A stretch of DNA of 34,397 bases. Source: Prevotella sp. (lineage in GTDB: Bacteria; Bacteroidota; Bacteroidia; Bacteroidales; Dysgonomonadaceae). Under the pieces are notes generated by a model, which worked only from the letters and a program-made list of their open reading frames with translations, had not been told where the DNA came from and searched no databases. This document shows, piece by piece, positions 19,218 to 28,045 of the stretch. Where the stretch lies: positions 1 through 34,397 of the forward strand of contig JAITVH010000149.1 in the NCBI GenBank assembly GCA_031285905.1. Direction: 5' to 3'. The translations under genes were made by a program, and so were the position numbers. Each line of letters begins with the position of its first letter. The first letter of the stretch is position 1.

Positions 19218-20288
19218 TTATAGCATCTTAACAAACATATCGAATATAAAAGCAGTATCTGTTGGCCCACTGGCAGCCTCCGGGTGGAATTGTGCCGAAA
19301 AGAAAGGTTTATTTTTATGCCTGATACCCTCGTTAGTCCCATCATTGAGATTGATAAATAAAGGCTCCCAATCTGTCCCTAGAGAAGAATTTGCCACAGC
19401 ATAACCATGATTTTGTGATGTGATAAAGCATTTATTCGAATCCACCATCTTCACGGGCTGATTATGGCTCCTATGTCCGTATTTCAGCTTATAGGTATTT
19501 GCTCCCCCAGCTTTCGACAACAACTGGTTTCCCATACAAATACCACAAATAGGCTTATTCCCATCCATTGCTTTCCGGATGTTTTTAACGGTTTCATCGC
19601 AAAAATCAGGATTCCCTGGCCCGTTTGATATAAATAATCCGTCCCATTTCAATTGATTGAAGTCATAGTCCCACGGCACACGGATCACAGTTACTCCTCT
19701 CCTGAGCAGGCAACGGATAATATTATGCTTTACCCCACAATCGACAAGAATAACCTTCTTATCTCCGTTTTCATAAGTAATTACTTCTTTGCAGCTGGCC
19801 TTCGCTACCTGATTTTCAATATTAGGATCATAAAAATCTATCTCATTTGTATCTTTAAAAACGATCTTTCCTTTCATCGATCCTTTTTCGCGCAGTATTT
19901 TTGTCAGTTCGCGCGTGTCGATACCATAAATACCGGGAACATCATTCTCTTTCAGCCAGTCTCCAAGGCTCTTTTTTGCATTCCAGTGCGAGTATTCATG
20001 CGAATAATTAGAGATTATCAACCCACTCACCTGAATCTTTTCCGATTCGTAAAAATCAGATACACCATTAGTGAAAGTATTATCCGGAACCCCATAATTT
20101 CCCACCAGCGGGAAAGTTACCACAAGTATTTGCCCAAGATAGGAAGGATCAGTCAGGCTTTCGGGATAGCCTACCATTGCTGTGTTGAAAACGACTTCGC
20201 CCGCACTGGCTTTATCCGCACCAAACGATCTGCCTTCAAGCACCGTACCATCATCAAGAATAAGTTGAATTGGTTTGTCTGAATACAT
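19218..20288 (-). CDS. carA: Carbamoyl-phosphate synthase, small (glutaminase) subunit
   Basis: Hydrolyses glutamine to supply ammonia to CarB. The 356-residue protein has the N-terminal CPSase small-chain domain (residues 1 to about 150, with GEVVFNTAMVGYPESLTDPSY) and a class I glutamine amidotransferase domain (about 178-356). The triad is C251 in GICMGNQ, H335 and E337 in QFHPEA. The residue after the nucleophile loop is Asn where many CarA proteins have His (GICLGHQ); the triad itself is complete, so activity is expected. Start ATG 20288. It is the first gene of carAB; a candidate leader ORF and terminator lie in the upstream region (20358-20496). Confidence 0.97.
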   Translation of the reverse strand: MYSDKPIQLILDDGTVLEGRSFGADKASAGEVVFNTAMVGYPESLTDPSYLGQILVVTFPLVGNYGVPDNTFTNGVSDFYESEKIQVSGLIISNYSHEYSHWNAKKSLGDWLKENDVPGIYGIDTRELTKILREKGSMKGKIVFKDTNEIDFYDPNIENQVAKASCKEVITYENGDKKVILVDCGVKHNIIRCLLRRGVTVIRVPWDYDFNQLKWDGLFISNGPGNPDFCDETVKNIRKAMDGNKPICGICMGNQLLSKAGGANTYKLKYGHRSHNQPVKMVDSNKCFITSQNHGYAVANSSLGTDWEPLFINLNDGTNEGIRHKNKPFFSAQFHPEAASGPTDTAFIFDMFVKML

Positions 20289-20357
20289 CTTTTGTTTTTA
20301 ATATAATAGTAAATACTCTTTTTATCAGCAAATTAACATACATATAACACTCAAATT

Positions 20358-20444
20358 TCAAGATAAAAAAAAGGAACAGGATATTGTTATATCTGTTCCT
20401 TTTATCTTATTATTTAAATCTGAATGTATCTTTTTCTTCTTCAT
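20358..20444 (-). CDS. Candidate 28-residue leader peptide before carA
   Basis: An ATG at 20444, about 40 bases after a predicted transcription start, opens a 28-codon frame beginning MKKKKIHSDLNN and ending SFFLS with TGA at 20358. The frame runs straight through the terminator hairpin and its T-run, so a translating ribosome would disrupt the hairpin. It has no run of Arg or another obvious regulatory amino acid. This layout resembles the pyrBI leader of E. coli, where UTP level sets the coupling of transcription and translation. Real translation is not shown; it could be a chance ORF. Confidence 0.35.
   Translation of the reverse strand: MKKKKIHSDLNNKIKGTDITISCSFFLS
20365..20403 (-). terminator. 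Terminator/attenuator hairpin upstream of carA
   Basis: On the minus strand the arm at 20403-20389 pairs with 20384-20369 (GGAACAG/CTGTTCC core, AAAA/TTTT base, ATAT top with one bulged C, 4-base loop), followed by eight T (20372-20365). It is a good intrinsic terminator oriented toward carA, 77 bases before the carA start, with no annotated gene upstream of it on that strand. It may act as an attenuator or end a small RNA. Confidence 0.65.
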
Positions 20445-20488
20445 TTGTTCAAATATTCTACACATATCTTATACGAATATCTGAAGTA

Positions 20489-20496
20489 CAAAGATA
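20489..20496 (-). promoter_or_regulatory. Putative -7 box of the carAB leader
   Basis: Reads TATCTTTG on the minus strand (TAnnTTTG). No good TTTG lies 19-21 bases upstream, so support is partial. A second, poorer box (TAATTTG) lies after the terminator and could start carA directly. Confidence 0.35.
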
Positions 20497-20664
20497 AATA
20501 TAAAAATTCAATTTATTGCCATCCATTTGCGACAAAAAGTTTTGATTTATCTTAAATCGCTGTTAATATGTACTAATTTATCACTCAACATCCTCATCTG
20601 GCTGATATTCAGATAAATATAAAAAACAATAGTATTTTTTTACTTAAAATTGTAACATTTTGAT

Positions 20665-20672
20665 TATTTTTG
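20665..20672 (+). promoter_or_regulatory. Putative -7 box of the efflux operon
   Basis: Reads TATTTTTG (TAnnTTTG). No matching TTTG at -33. If used, the operon has a leader of about 170 bases before the first gene at 20848. Confidence 0.3.
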
Positions 20673-20847
20673 CGTCTTATAAAGTGTCGTTTTAACTTTT
20701 TTAAGATATGCAGATATGCAAACATAAAAAATGTTATATGATGTGGCTTTTAGTCGTTTTTAGGTAACATTCTTTTATATTAGCATACCAAAAATTACAT
20801 GAATTAATAATTCCTGTTATCTTTTACTAAGAAAAATAGCAAATATT

Positions 20848-22113
20848 GTGATAAAATATCAATTCATTATCTTCTCTGTCCTCTTATTGGCTCTCGCATC
20901 ATGCGGATCAAATAATGATGACAATATATCAACATATACTGTTAGCCAAAAAGACTTTGAAAATATATTAACGATTGAAGGCGTTATTGAACCTGTTCGT
21001 TCGACCACATTATCCTGCCCAAGATATATAGATGGCATGGTACAATATATCATCGAAGATGGTACTTATGTGGAAGAAGGGCAAGTAGTATGTATCATTG
21101 AGGTTAAAGCTATGGAAACTGAATATGAGCAATTGCTTATTAATCTGGAAAATGCCGAAGCCAACCTTAATACTGCCAAAGCCACCATGGCAATGGAATA
21201 TGCATTATTAGAAGCACAGGTAAGAAATAATGATGCCGATACACAAATAGCCCAATTAGACTCCCTACAATTAGAATATAGTCCTGAAACTCAAAAAAAA
21301 ATAAAGGAACTGGAACTGACCAAAGCCACCATCGAAAGAGAAAAGATAGAGAAAAAGCTAAAATCTCTTACCATTATTCAGCAATCGGAAACAAGAAGAC
21401 TGGATTTGGAGTTGGAACGTTTCCGTAATCGTGTCAAATCTGTAAAAGACAGATTGGATGAACTAACACTGAAAGCCCCTAAGAAAGGTTTGGCCACAAG
21501 AACTATTTACCATATGACAGGTCAAAAACTACAGGTAGGAGATAATGTATGGGGTAATATGCCATTGATAATAATCCCCGAGATGGACGAAATGAAAGTC
21601 AAAATAAAAGCTCCTGAAAGTGATTTTAAGTATATCAGCATTGGCGATAGCGTCAAATATACATTCGATGCGATGCCAGATAATATGGCTTGGGGAAAAA
21701 TTAAACAAAAAGCGCCTGTTGGACAACCAATCAAACGGGATTCTAAAGTTAAGTTTTTTGATATAGAAGCAACGATTGACAGTATGATAAAACTTCCTGA
21801 GCCCGGATTTACCGTAAATTGCAATATCATACTAAAACAAGTCAGAGATACCATTTCTGTACCCCGGGTTGCAGTCTTTGAACAGGATTCAATAAGAGTA
21901 GTATATGTAAAGAAAAAAGGTGGATTCGAAGCCCGGCAGGTACTTACTGGTATATCATCATCAAAAGAAATAATAATCAGTGCAGGATTAAACAAAGAAG
22001 AAATAATTTCTCTGACAAAACCATCGGTTTCTTCTATAGATGATGAAATAGTATTCTTGCCTAAAGAAGAGACTGCACTGCCTACTGACTCTCTATCTAA
22101 AAATACGAATTAA
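20848..22113 (+). CDS. Periplasmic adaptor lipoprotein 1 (HlyD/MacA family)
   Basis: First of three adaptors that should link an inner-membrane ABC transporter to a TolC-like channel. It has 421 residues. A lipoprotein signal ends LALASC with the lipidated Cys at residue 19. The order is: first lipoyl half (SCPRYIDGMVQYIIEDGTYV, about 55-80), a long alpha-helical hairpin (about 85-215, rich in Glu/Lys/Leu), second lipoyl half (LKAPKKGLATR), beta-barrel (about 240-330) and a membrane-proximal domain (VPRVAVFEQDSIRVVYVKKKG to LTKPSV). The start is GTG 20848, the only start that gives a complete signal sequence; no ATG lies in frame upstream. The next adaptor begins 32 bases after its stop. Confidence 0.85.
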   Translation: MIKYQFIIFSVLLLALASCGSNNDDNISTYTVSQKDFENILTIEGVIEPVRSTTLSCPRYIDGMVQYIIEDGTYVEEGQVVCIIEVKAMETEYEQLLINLENAEANLNTAKATMAMEYALLEAQVRNNDADTQIAQLDSLQLEYSPETQKKIKELELTKATIEREKIEKKLKSLTIIQQSETRRLDLELERFRNRVKSVKDRLDELTLKAPKKGLATRTIYHMTGQKLQVGDNVWGNMPLIIIPEMDEMKVKIKAPESDFKYISIGDSVKYTFDAMPDNMAWGKIKQKAPVGQPIKRDSKVKFFDIEATIDSMIKLPEPGFTVNCNIILKQVRDTISVPRVAVFEQDSIRVVYVKKKGGFEARQVLTGISSSKEIIISAGLNKEEIISLTKPSVSSIDDEIVFLPKEETALPTDSLSKNTN

Positions 22114-22145
22114 AATATACAAAATAATATATATCATTCTGAAAT

Positions 22146-23411
22146 ATGGGAAACTCTAGTACTGGAAAAATGTATAAACTGGGAATAGTCCTTTTGTTTA
22201 TAACCTTTTCATATGCCTGCGGAAAAAAAGAGACACAACAGGTACCTACCGGAAAAGTAACAAAAAGTACTCTTTATATCGATATGCATGAAGAAGGCGA
22301 AATCGAGGCCATAAACTCATTAAATATTACAGCTCCATTTATTTCATGGAGATATGGTAATCTTAAAATTACCGAAATAGTGAAAGATGGCCAGGAAGTA
22401 AATGCCGGAGATACATTAATTGTATTCGATCCGTCGGAAGTACATAAAGGTATTGCCGATGATGAAGGAAGACTGGAGATAAGTCTGGCCGAACTGGAAA
22501 AGATGAAAGCCCAGCAAGAATCCGATATGGAAGAATTAAAGGCCGATTATGAGGTAACCCGCATATCGCATGAGATATCAAAAATACGTTTCGAATCGGC
22601 TGCTTATGAATCAGAGATCAGCAAAAAAGAGATAAAATTAAATCTGGATAAAGCAGATATCGCTTTAGCCAGAGCTAAAGAACAAATAGACAACCGTATA
22701 AAAATACAAAAAGAAGAAATCAGGCAAAAAGAATTATCAATACAGCAAGACCGGAAAAGATTACAAGAAGCACATGAAACGCTTGAAAAAATGCATGTTG
22801 TGACCTCATCGCCGGGTATCTCTATTATCTCACGCAACTGGAGCACCGGAAACAAATTCCAGATTGGAGATCAATGCTGGGCAGGATTCCCTTTGATTCA
22901 GCTGCCTGATCTATCTGCATTAAAAGCTACAGTTAAAATAAATGAAGTCGATATAGCAAAAATCAGTAAGGGCCTGAAAGTAGAAATAAAACCGGACGCT
23001 TTTTCTGATAGTATTTTTGCGGGAACAGTGAACTCTGTTGCAAACCTGGCCGTAAACAAAGAAGGGTCTTCAAAGATAAAAGTATTCCCTGTAGAAATAC
23101 TGGTTCATTCTACAAACAAAAATCTCTTACCCGGTATTACCGTCAGTTGCAGGATTATAATTGACAAAATAGACGATGTGCTGTATATTCCTATCGATGC
23201 CATACGCACAGAAGGGGACAGAACTTTTGTATATAAGAAAAGTGGTAGCGGATATAAAGAAGTGGATATCGAAACAGGAGCCAGTAATTCCGATTTGATT
23301 ATTATAACAAGCGGATTAGATGAAGGAGATGAAGTTGCTCTGGTTGACCCTTATATCGAAGAAAAATCCAAAGCTAATACTACTAGTGATCAACCTACTA
23401 ACGATAAATAA
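22146..23411 (+). CDS. Periplasmic adaptor lipoprotein 2 (HlyD/MacA family)
   Basis: Second adaptor of the operon, 421 residues, homologous to but clearly different from the first. The lipobox is FSYAC with Cys at residue 25 from ATG 22146; ATG 22170 (residue 9) is an alternative start that keeps the same lipobox. Order: lipoyl half (GNLKITEIVKDGQEVNAGD), long helical hairpin (about 100-220), SSPGISII second half, beta-barrel (about 245-335) and a membrane-proximal domain (IPIDAIRTEGDRTFVYKK to GLDEGDEVALVDP). It is 2 bases from the third adaptor, so translational coupling is likely. Confidence 0.85.
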   Translation: MGNSSTGKMYKLGIVLLFITFSYACGKKETQQVPTGKVTKSTLYIDMHEEGEIEAINSLNITAPFISWRYGNLKITEIVKDGQEVNAGDTLIVFDPSEVHKGIADDEGRLEISLAELEKMKAQQESDMEELKADYEVTRISHEISKIRFESAAYESEISKKEIKLNLDKADIALARAKEQIDNRIKIQKEEIRQKELSIQQDRKRLQEAHETLEKMHVVTSSPGISIISRNWSTGNKFQIGDQCWAGFPLIQLPDLSALKATVKINEVDIAKISKGLKVEIKPDAFSDSIFAGTVNSVANLAVNKEGSSKIKVFPVEILVHSTNKNLLPGITVSCRIIIDKIDDVLYIPIDAIRTEGDRTFVYKKSGSGYKEVDIETGASNSDLIIITSGLDEGDEVALVDPYIEEKSKANTTSDQPTNDK

Positions 23412-23413
23412 TC

Positions 23414-24421
23414 ATGAAAAAACATGAATTATATATAATTATATCCATTCTGACTATTCTTCTATCATTCTCGGCCTGTGGAAGTAAAGATGAGAGTGGA
23501 GGTGATGCAGAAAATCAGTCAAGAGGGAATACAATAATCGAAACGGGAGAATTGGCCGCTGTTACTTCTAAATCTTTTGTTTTAACTCGTTATGGACGAC
23601 AGTTTTATGAAATGAAGATTGTCGGTTTGCTTGATCACGGAACTCTGGTAAATGAAGGGGATTCCATTATCCAACTCGATGCCACGGATGTTAAAAAATT
23701 TATTATTGACCGTGAAACAGCTTTAGAAACTCAATTGGCAACTTTAGAAAAAATGCAAGTTAACCAAGATAATAAAAATAGTGAGTATGATTCGAAGATA
23801 AAAAATGAACTTGCAGCATTCGAACTAAAGAAAATATCCCTAGAGGCTTCCCGCTTCGAATCTGACCGAACAAAGAAAATAAAAGAGCTTGAGTTTGAGC
23901 AGGCAAAGATAACTTTGGCAAAGGAAAAGAGAAAACTTGAATTAAATAAAATAATCGATGATAACGATTTTAAGATTCAGGAAATCAGGGTTCAACAAAT
24001 AGAAAAAGATATAGAAAATTCTTATGATATAATACCAAACCTCACTATACGGACTCCTATTTCGGGAGTTTTCCAAATAGCATGGAGTTGGAGGAGTAAC
24101 GGATTGATGAAAGTTGGGGATAATGTTTATCCGGGAAATAATATGGCAAACGTGCCTGACCTTAGTTGGATGAAAGTTAATACCTACATCAATGAAGTTG
24201 ATTTTTTAAAGATAAGGATGGGGCAAAAAGTTGCAGTACGGTTAGATGCTATGCCTAAAGTTGTCTTTGACGGAGAAATAGCCTATATAGGAAAATTATG
24301 CCATCCGAGAGAGAATAATTCCCGTCAAAAAGTATTCGACGTAGAAGTAAAGCTATTAAAACCGGATGATAGACTAAAACCGGGAATGACAGTTAGTTGT
24401 GAATTTTTAGAAAGTAATTAA
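23414..24421 (+). CDS. Periplasmic adaptor lipoprotein 3, without membrane-proximal domain
   Basis: Third adaptor, only 335 residues. It has a lipoprotein signal (LLSFSAC, Cys 22), a lipoyl half (YEMKIVGLLDHGTLVNEGD), a helical hairpin (about 100-205), the second lipoyl half (IRTPISGVFQIAWSW) and the beta-barrel ending GMTVSCEF. It stops right after the barrel, where adaptors 1 and 2 continue for about 80 residues as the membrane-proximal domain. The permease gene starts 2 bases later, so the short form is not a late frameshift remnant. The protein may fill a special position in a mixed adaptor ring or contact the permease differently; that is inference. Confidence 0.83.
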   Translation: MKKHELYIIISILTILLSFSACGSKDESGGDAENQSRGNTIIETGELAAVTSKSFVLTRYGRQFYEMKIVGLLDHGTLVNEGDSIIQLDATDVKKFIIDRETALETQLATLEKMQVNQDNKNSEYDSKIKNELAAFELKKISLEASRFESDRTKKIKELEFEQAKITLAKEKRKLELNKIIDDNDFKIQEIRVQQIEKDIENSYDIIPNLTIRTPISGVFQIAWSWRSNGLMKVGDNVYPGNNMANVPDLSWMKVNTYINEVDFLKIRMGQKVAVRLDAMPKVVFDGEIAYIGKLCHPRENNSRQKVFDVEVKLLKPDDRLKPGMTVSCEFLESN

Positions 24422-24423
24422 TT

Positions 24424-25662
24424 ATGCAATTTGGAGAAAATGTCCGTTTAGCCATTTCGGGACTTGGAGATCATAAGTTCCGCTCATTCCTTACCATGTT
24501 AGGTATTATATTTGGTGTCGCATCCGTTATCGCTATGCTCTCTATCGGCGAAGGTGCCAAACGTGAAGCCATAGCCAAATATCAGGATTTAGGAGTGAAC
24601 AATATTATAGTCAGGGAGAAAAAACTGTCGGATAGCGAATTGGAAGAAGTTAGAGCAAAATTCTCGCAAGGACTTTCTATTCAGGATGCCAATGTTATCA
24701 AAGAAATAGTTCCGGGCGTTAACAGAGTTGCCACTCAGGCTGAAATAAACACTGAAATTAAATATGCAGACAAGTCTATCAAATCTACTATAATCGGGAT
24801 AAGCCCTGACTTTTTGCATATGATGAACCTCCGTATAGATCAGGGTGAATTCATAAGCGAACAACACTATAATAACAAGTTGAAAGTATGTGTATTGGGA
24901 GCCGGTGTGGCTTATGGTCTTTTCCAAAAAGAAAACCCTATCGGACAGATGGTTAAAATAGAGGATCAATGGCTCGAAGTAATAGGTATACTTGAGTCTA
25001 AAACATTATTTACCGAAACAGTTGGTGAGTTGGCTGCACGCGACTTAAATGCAGACGTATATGTTCCACTGTCTACATTCCTTAACAGGTTTACCCGTGA
25101 AAACGAACTAGCCAGCGAGATTCAGCAGATCACTGTTCAGATAGAAAATTCATCCCGTTTATTGGAAGCATCCAAATTGATTGATGAGATAATAAAAAGA
25201 CATCACTTCAATAATAACGACTATGGTATAGTGATACCTTACGAGCTGCTGAAACAAGAAGAGAAAGAGAGGGAAATATTTAATATACTCTTAGGAGCTA
25301 TTGCTGCCATTTCTCTTTTAGTAGGGGGGATTGGGATTATGAATATCATGCTTGCTACGGTAATGGAAAGAACCCGTGAAATAGGTATTCGCAGAGCCAT
25401 TGGAGCAAAGAAAATAGATATTATGAGCCAGTTTGTTACCGAAGCTGTTGCTATTAGTATTACCGGGGGGATTATTGGTGTATTATTGGGAGTTACGCTA
25501 TCTCTGACTGTAACATTATTTACAGATATCAGCACTTACATCAGGCCTTATTCAATTTTTATAGCATTTGCTTTCTCTGTCATCGTGGGAATAAGCTTCG
25601 GATACCTGCCTGCTAAAAACGCTGCCAATCTGAAACCTGTTGATTCTATACGTTACGAATAA
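24424..25662 (+). CDS. MacB-like ABC transporter permease
   Basis: Permease of a mechanotransmission-type ABC transporter, 412 residues in the inner membrane. It has the MacB_PCD/FtsX layout: cytoplasmic N-terminus and first helix (FRSFLTMLGIIFGVASVIAM, about 18-40), a large periplasmic domain (about 45-275), then three helices near the C-terminus (AISLLVGGIGIMNIMLATVMERTREIGIRRAIG; GGIIGVLLGV; IFIAFAFSVIVGISFGYLPA). The ERTREIGIRRAIGA motif is the usual cytoplasmic coupling segment. Unlike E. coli MacB, the ATPase is not fused but is the next gene, 17 bases downstream. Confidence 0.93.
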   Translation: MQFGENVRLAISGLGDHKFRSFLTMLGIIFGVASVIAMLSIGEGAKREAIAKYQDLGVNNIIVREKKLSDSELEEVRAKFSQGLSIQDANVIKEIVPGVNRVATQAEINTEIKYADKSIKSTIIGISPDFLHMMNLRIDQGEFISEQHYNNKLKVCVLGAGVAYGLFQKENPIGQMVKIEDQWLEVIGILESKTLFTETVGELAARDLNADVYVPLSTFLNRFTRENELASEIQQITVQIENSSRLLEASKLIDEIIKRHHFNNNDYGIVIPYELLKQEEKEREIFNILLGAIAAISLLVGGIGIMNIMLATVMERTREIGIRRAIGAKKIDIMSQFVTEAVAISITGGIIGVLLGVTLSLTVTLFTDISTYIRPYSIFIAFAFSVIVGISFGYLPAKNAANLKPVDSIRYE

Positions 25663-25679
25663 AACCATAAAGAATAATT

Positions 25680-26378
25680 ATGCTAATCAAAATAGAGAAT
25701 CTGACGAAGAACTATGTCATGGGAGAAATCGAAATTCCTGCCCTATATGACATCAATCTCGAAATTAATAAAAACGAGTATGTTGCCATTATGGGACCAT
25801 CGGGTTCCGGAAAATCGACACTTATGAATATTTTAGGATGTCTGGATAATCCATCTGTCGGTCATTATTATTTTAACAAAGTAGATGTAAGCAGTCTTGA
25901 TGATGACTCCCTTTCTGCTATGAGGAATAGAGAGATCGGATTTATCTTTCAAAATTTTAATCTATTGCCCCGGTTAAATTCCCTTCAAAATGTTGAACTT
26001 CCCTTGGTATATGCAGGTACTCCCGCTCAAGAACGCCGGGAACGGGCAATAAAAGCATTGGATAGAGTAGGCCTTGCCAACCGGATGGATCATAAACCCA
26101 GTGAACTAAGTGGAGGCCAAAAGCAAAGGGTAGCCGTTGCACGGGCCTTGGTTACCAATCCTGGGATATTATTAGCTGATGAACCTACAGGCGCCCTCGA
26201 CTCGAAAACAGGGGAAGAGATTATGAAACTTTTTGATGAATTACATAAAGATGGTAATACAATAATACTGATTACCCACGAACAGGATATTGCTAATTAC
26301 GCCGACCGTAATATATTCATAAAGGATGGTAAAATACATTCCGATCAGATAAACACTAATAGAACGCAAATAAAATAA
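25680..26378 (+). CDS. ABC transporter ATP-binding protein (LolD/MacB type)
   Basis: ATPase partner of the permease, 232 residues, cytoplasmic face of the inner membrane. Walker A is GPSGSGKST at residues 39-47, the signature is [10 protein letters not shown], Walker B is [13 protein letters not shown] and the H-loop is LITHEQD. This TGALDS form is typical of the LolD/MacB/FtsE clade, consistent with its MacB-like partner. Start ATG 25680. Its stop (26378) lies 24 bases before the channel gene. Confidence 0.96.
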   Translation: MLIKIENLTKNYVMGEIEIPALYDINLEINKNEYVAIMGPSGSGKSTLMNILGCLDNPSVGHYYFNKVDVSSLDDDSLSAMRNREIGFIFQNFNLLPRLNSLQNVELPLVYAGTPAQERRERAIKALDRVGLANRMDHKPSELSGGQKQRVAVARALVTNPGILLADEPTGALDSKTGEEIMKLFDELHKDGNTIILITHEQDIANYADRNIFIKDGKIHSDQINTNRTQIK

Positions 26379-26402
26379 TTGACATATATAATTATTGAAA
26401 AT

Positions 26403-27890
26403 ATGAGAAAAATATTTCTGGCAGTTTTCGTTTCAATCACCTCTTGCCTTGTTTTACAGGCACAAATGGTACATCATCTCACCTTGGATGAGAGTATTGA
26501 GATAGCCAAAGAACAAAGTTTAAGCATGCAAAGGCTTCAACAAAATCTCAAAATAGCTGAATTTAATCTCAAAATAGCAAAAAACAGACTGAAGACCAAT
26601 GTAAATTTATCATTTACATTGCCTAATTATACCGAAACCATTCGGGAATATGAAGATAGTACCGGATTTTCATATTATGCAGTCAAGCAATTAGACTATT
26701 CCACCCAGCTTCGGATAACACAACCCTTACCAACAGATGGTAATGTGTATGTTACTACAAACCTTCGAGGGCTGAATGATTACAATACAGATATTCGTTC
26801 CACCAATTTTTCTACAAGAGTAGGTTTTGAACAGCCTCTAGACGCGTTTTATGGTTATAATAGCATCAGAACCAGACTGAAAGAAGCTGAATTGAATTAT
26901 GAGCAAACCAGTAAATCATTAAAAAGAGAGGAGTTAAATCTTATCTATTCCGTTAGTAGCTCGTATTATAACCTGCTGTCTTCTCAAAGAACTATTGATA
27001 TATCCAAGTCAAATATGGAAAGACAAAATGAGGCTTATGAAATATCTAAAAATAAATATGAGGCAGGCTTAATTAGGGAAGTGGATGCCCTTCAGATGGA
27101 AGTAGATTTGGCACAAGCTCAGAATGATTATGATATCGCTGTATATTCCCAAACTTCTTCAGCCAATGCCTTTAAAGAATTGATTGGATTAAATTTGGCT
27201 GATAGCATAGCATTAAATAATGAAATGAAATACGACCCCATTATTGTCGATCCTCTCAAAGCTGTCCAATATGCCAAAGAAAACAGATTAGAAATTAGGG
27301 AACAGGAAATACAGATAGAACTTCAAAAACTTGCGATTAAATCGCAAAAAGCTCAGGGAATGATTAAAAGCAGCATTAACGGTTATTTTGAAAAGGCCGG
27401 GGTGAGCCGAACTGATGTAGGTGATAGCTTCTTTGGTTCATCTATTGATAAATCTTTTAGTAATTTCAGAGATAGGCCAATGAACTATGGAATCGGACTT
27501 ACTATCAGCATCCCGATCCTTGACTGGGGAGTAAACAGATCCCAAGTACGAGTTCAGGAAGCACGTTTGAAACAAAATATGATTAGTAAAGAAGAAATAG
27601 AACGTGGAATTGAAACAGAAGTATTAAATCTTGCCGCAAGAATAAATAGTAACCTGAAACAATTACAACTTCTGGAAAGGAGTGCTACTGTAGCCGAAAA
27701 AAGTTTTGAAATCACGTTAAAACGCTATTCTGATGGAGATATCGACAGCCAATCCTTAGCATTGGAAAGAGACCGCTTAAACAGAGCATACTCAACACAC
27801 TTGAGCGCATATATCAGCTATCAGCTTAGTTTGGCCGACCTTATGCGGAAAACATTCTATGATTTCAAAAACGATCGTGTCATAGAATAA
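26403..27890 (+). CDS. TolC-family outer membrane channel protein
   Basis: Outer-membrane and periplasmic exit duct for the efflux system, 495 residues from ATG 26403. The signal peptide is MRKIFLAVFVSITSCLV...QAQ. Two OEP repeats are visible, about 30-230 and 265-480, each with helical coiled-coil text such as LDESIEIAKEQSLSM, YEAGLIREVDALQMEVDLA and RYSDGDIDSQSLALERDRL. The longer frame from TTG 26379 is rejected because it adds eight residues before a complete signal peptide. It is the last gene of the operon; the strong terminator at 27900 follows. Confidence 0.92.
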   Translation: MRKIFLAVFVSITSCLVLQAQMVHHLTLDESIEIAKEQSLSMQRLQQNLKIAEFNLKIAKNRLKTNVNLSFTLPNYTETIREYEDSTGFSYYAVKQLDYSTQLRITQPLPTDGNVYVTTNLRGLNDYNTDIRSTNFSTRVGFEQPLDAFYGYNSIRTRLKEAELNYEQTSKSLKREELNLIYSVSSSYYNLLSSQRTIDISKSNMERQNEAYEISKNKYEAGLIREVDALQMEVDLAQAQNDYDIAVYSQTSSANAFKELIGLNLADSIALNNEMKYDPIIVDPLKAVQYAKENRLEIREQEIQIELQKLAIKSQKAQGMIKSSINGYFEKAGVSRTDVGDSFFGSSIDKSFSNFRDRPMNYGIGLTISIPILDWGVNRSQVRVQEARLKQNMISKEEIERGIETEVLNLAARINSNLKQLQLLERSATVAEKSFEITLKRYSDGDIDSQSLALERDRLNRAYSTHLSAYISYQLSLADLMRKTFYDFKNDRVIE

Positions 27891-27899
27891 TAGAATCAT

Positions 27900-27954
27900 A
27901 TAATAAAAAGAATACCCAGCAAATCTTTAGTTTGCTGGGTATTCTTTTTATTAT
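27900..27954. terminator. Strong terminator ending the efflux operon, 24-bp perfect stem
   Basis: The arms 27900-27923 and 27931-27954 are perfect inverted repeats with a 7-base loop; the stem core is AATACCCAGC and the base is A/T-rich, giving a T-rich tail on the plus strand. It insulates the efflux operon from the DUF2089 operon. Confidence 0.92.
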
Positions 27955-28020
27955 ATTAAATAATATCAACTTAAAAATAAATATTATTAAATATCTACTT
28001 AATAATATTTATTTTATTCT

Positions 28021-28028
28021 TATATTTG
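28021..28028 (+). promoter_or_regulatory. Putative -7 box of the DUF2089 operon
   Basis: Reads TATATTTG (TAnnTTTG), 17 bases before the ATG at 28046, which would leave a very short leader. No clear TTTG at -33. Confidence 0.45.
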
Positions 28029-28045
28029 TACAAAATAAACGAAAT

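Larger units (their letters stand above)
20289..20847. other. 559-base divergent intergenic region between carA and the efflux operon
   Basis: It holds, on the minus strand, a -7 box (20489-20496), a 28-codon leader ORF (20358-20444) and a terminator hairpin (20365-20403) before carA. On the plus strand it has a -7 box at 20665-20672 before the efflux operon and a 19-codon ORF at 20708-20767 (begins MQICKHKKCYMMW) that may be chance. No conserved structured RNA is recognised. Confidence 0.55.

Noticed and set aside
19653..20282. 209-codon open frame on the strand opposite carA
   Set aside because: It lies wholly inside carA, shows no domain pattern and has no promoter; it is a shadow of a conserved gene.
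27932..28045. N-terminal extension of the DUF2089 protein from a TTG
   Set aside because: It would begin inside the efflux-operon terminator and before the likely promoter; ATG 28046 starts right at the zinc ribbon.
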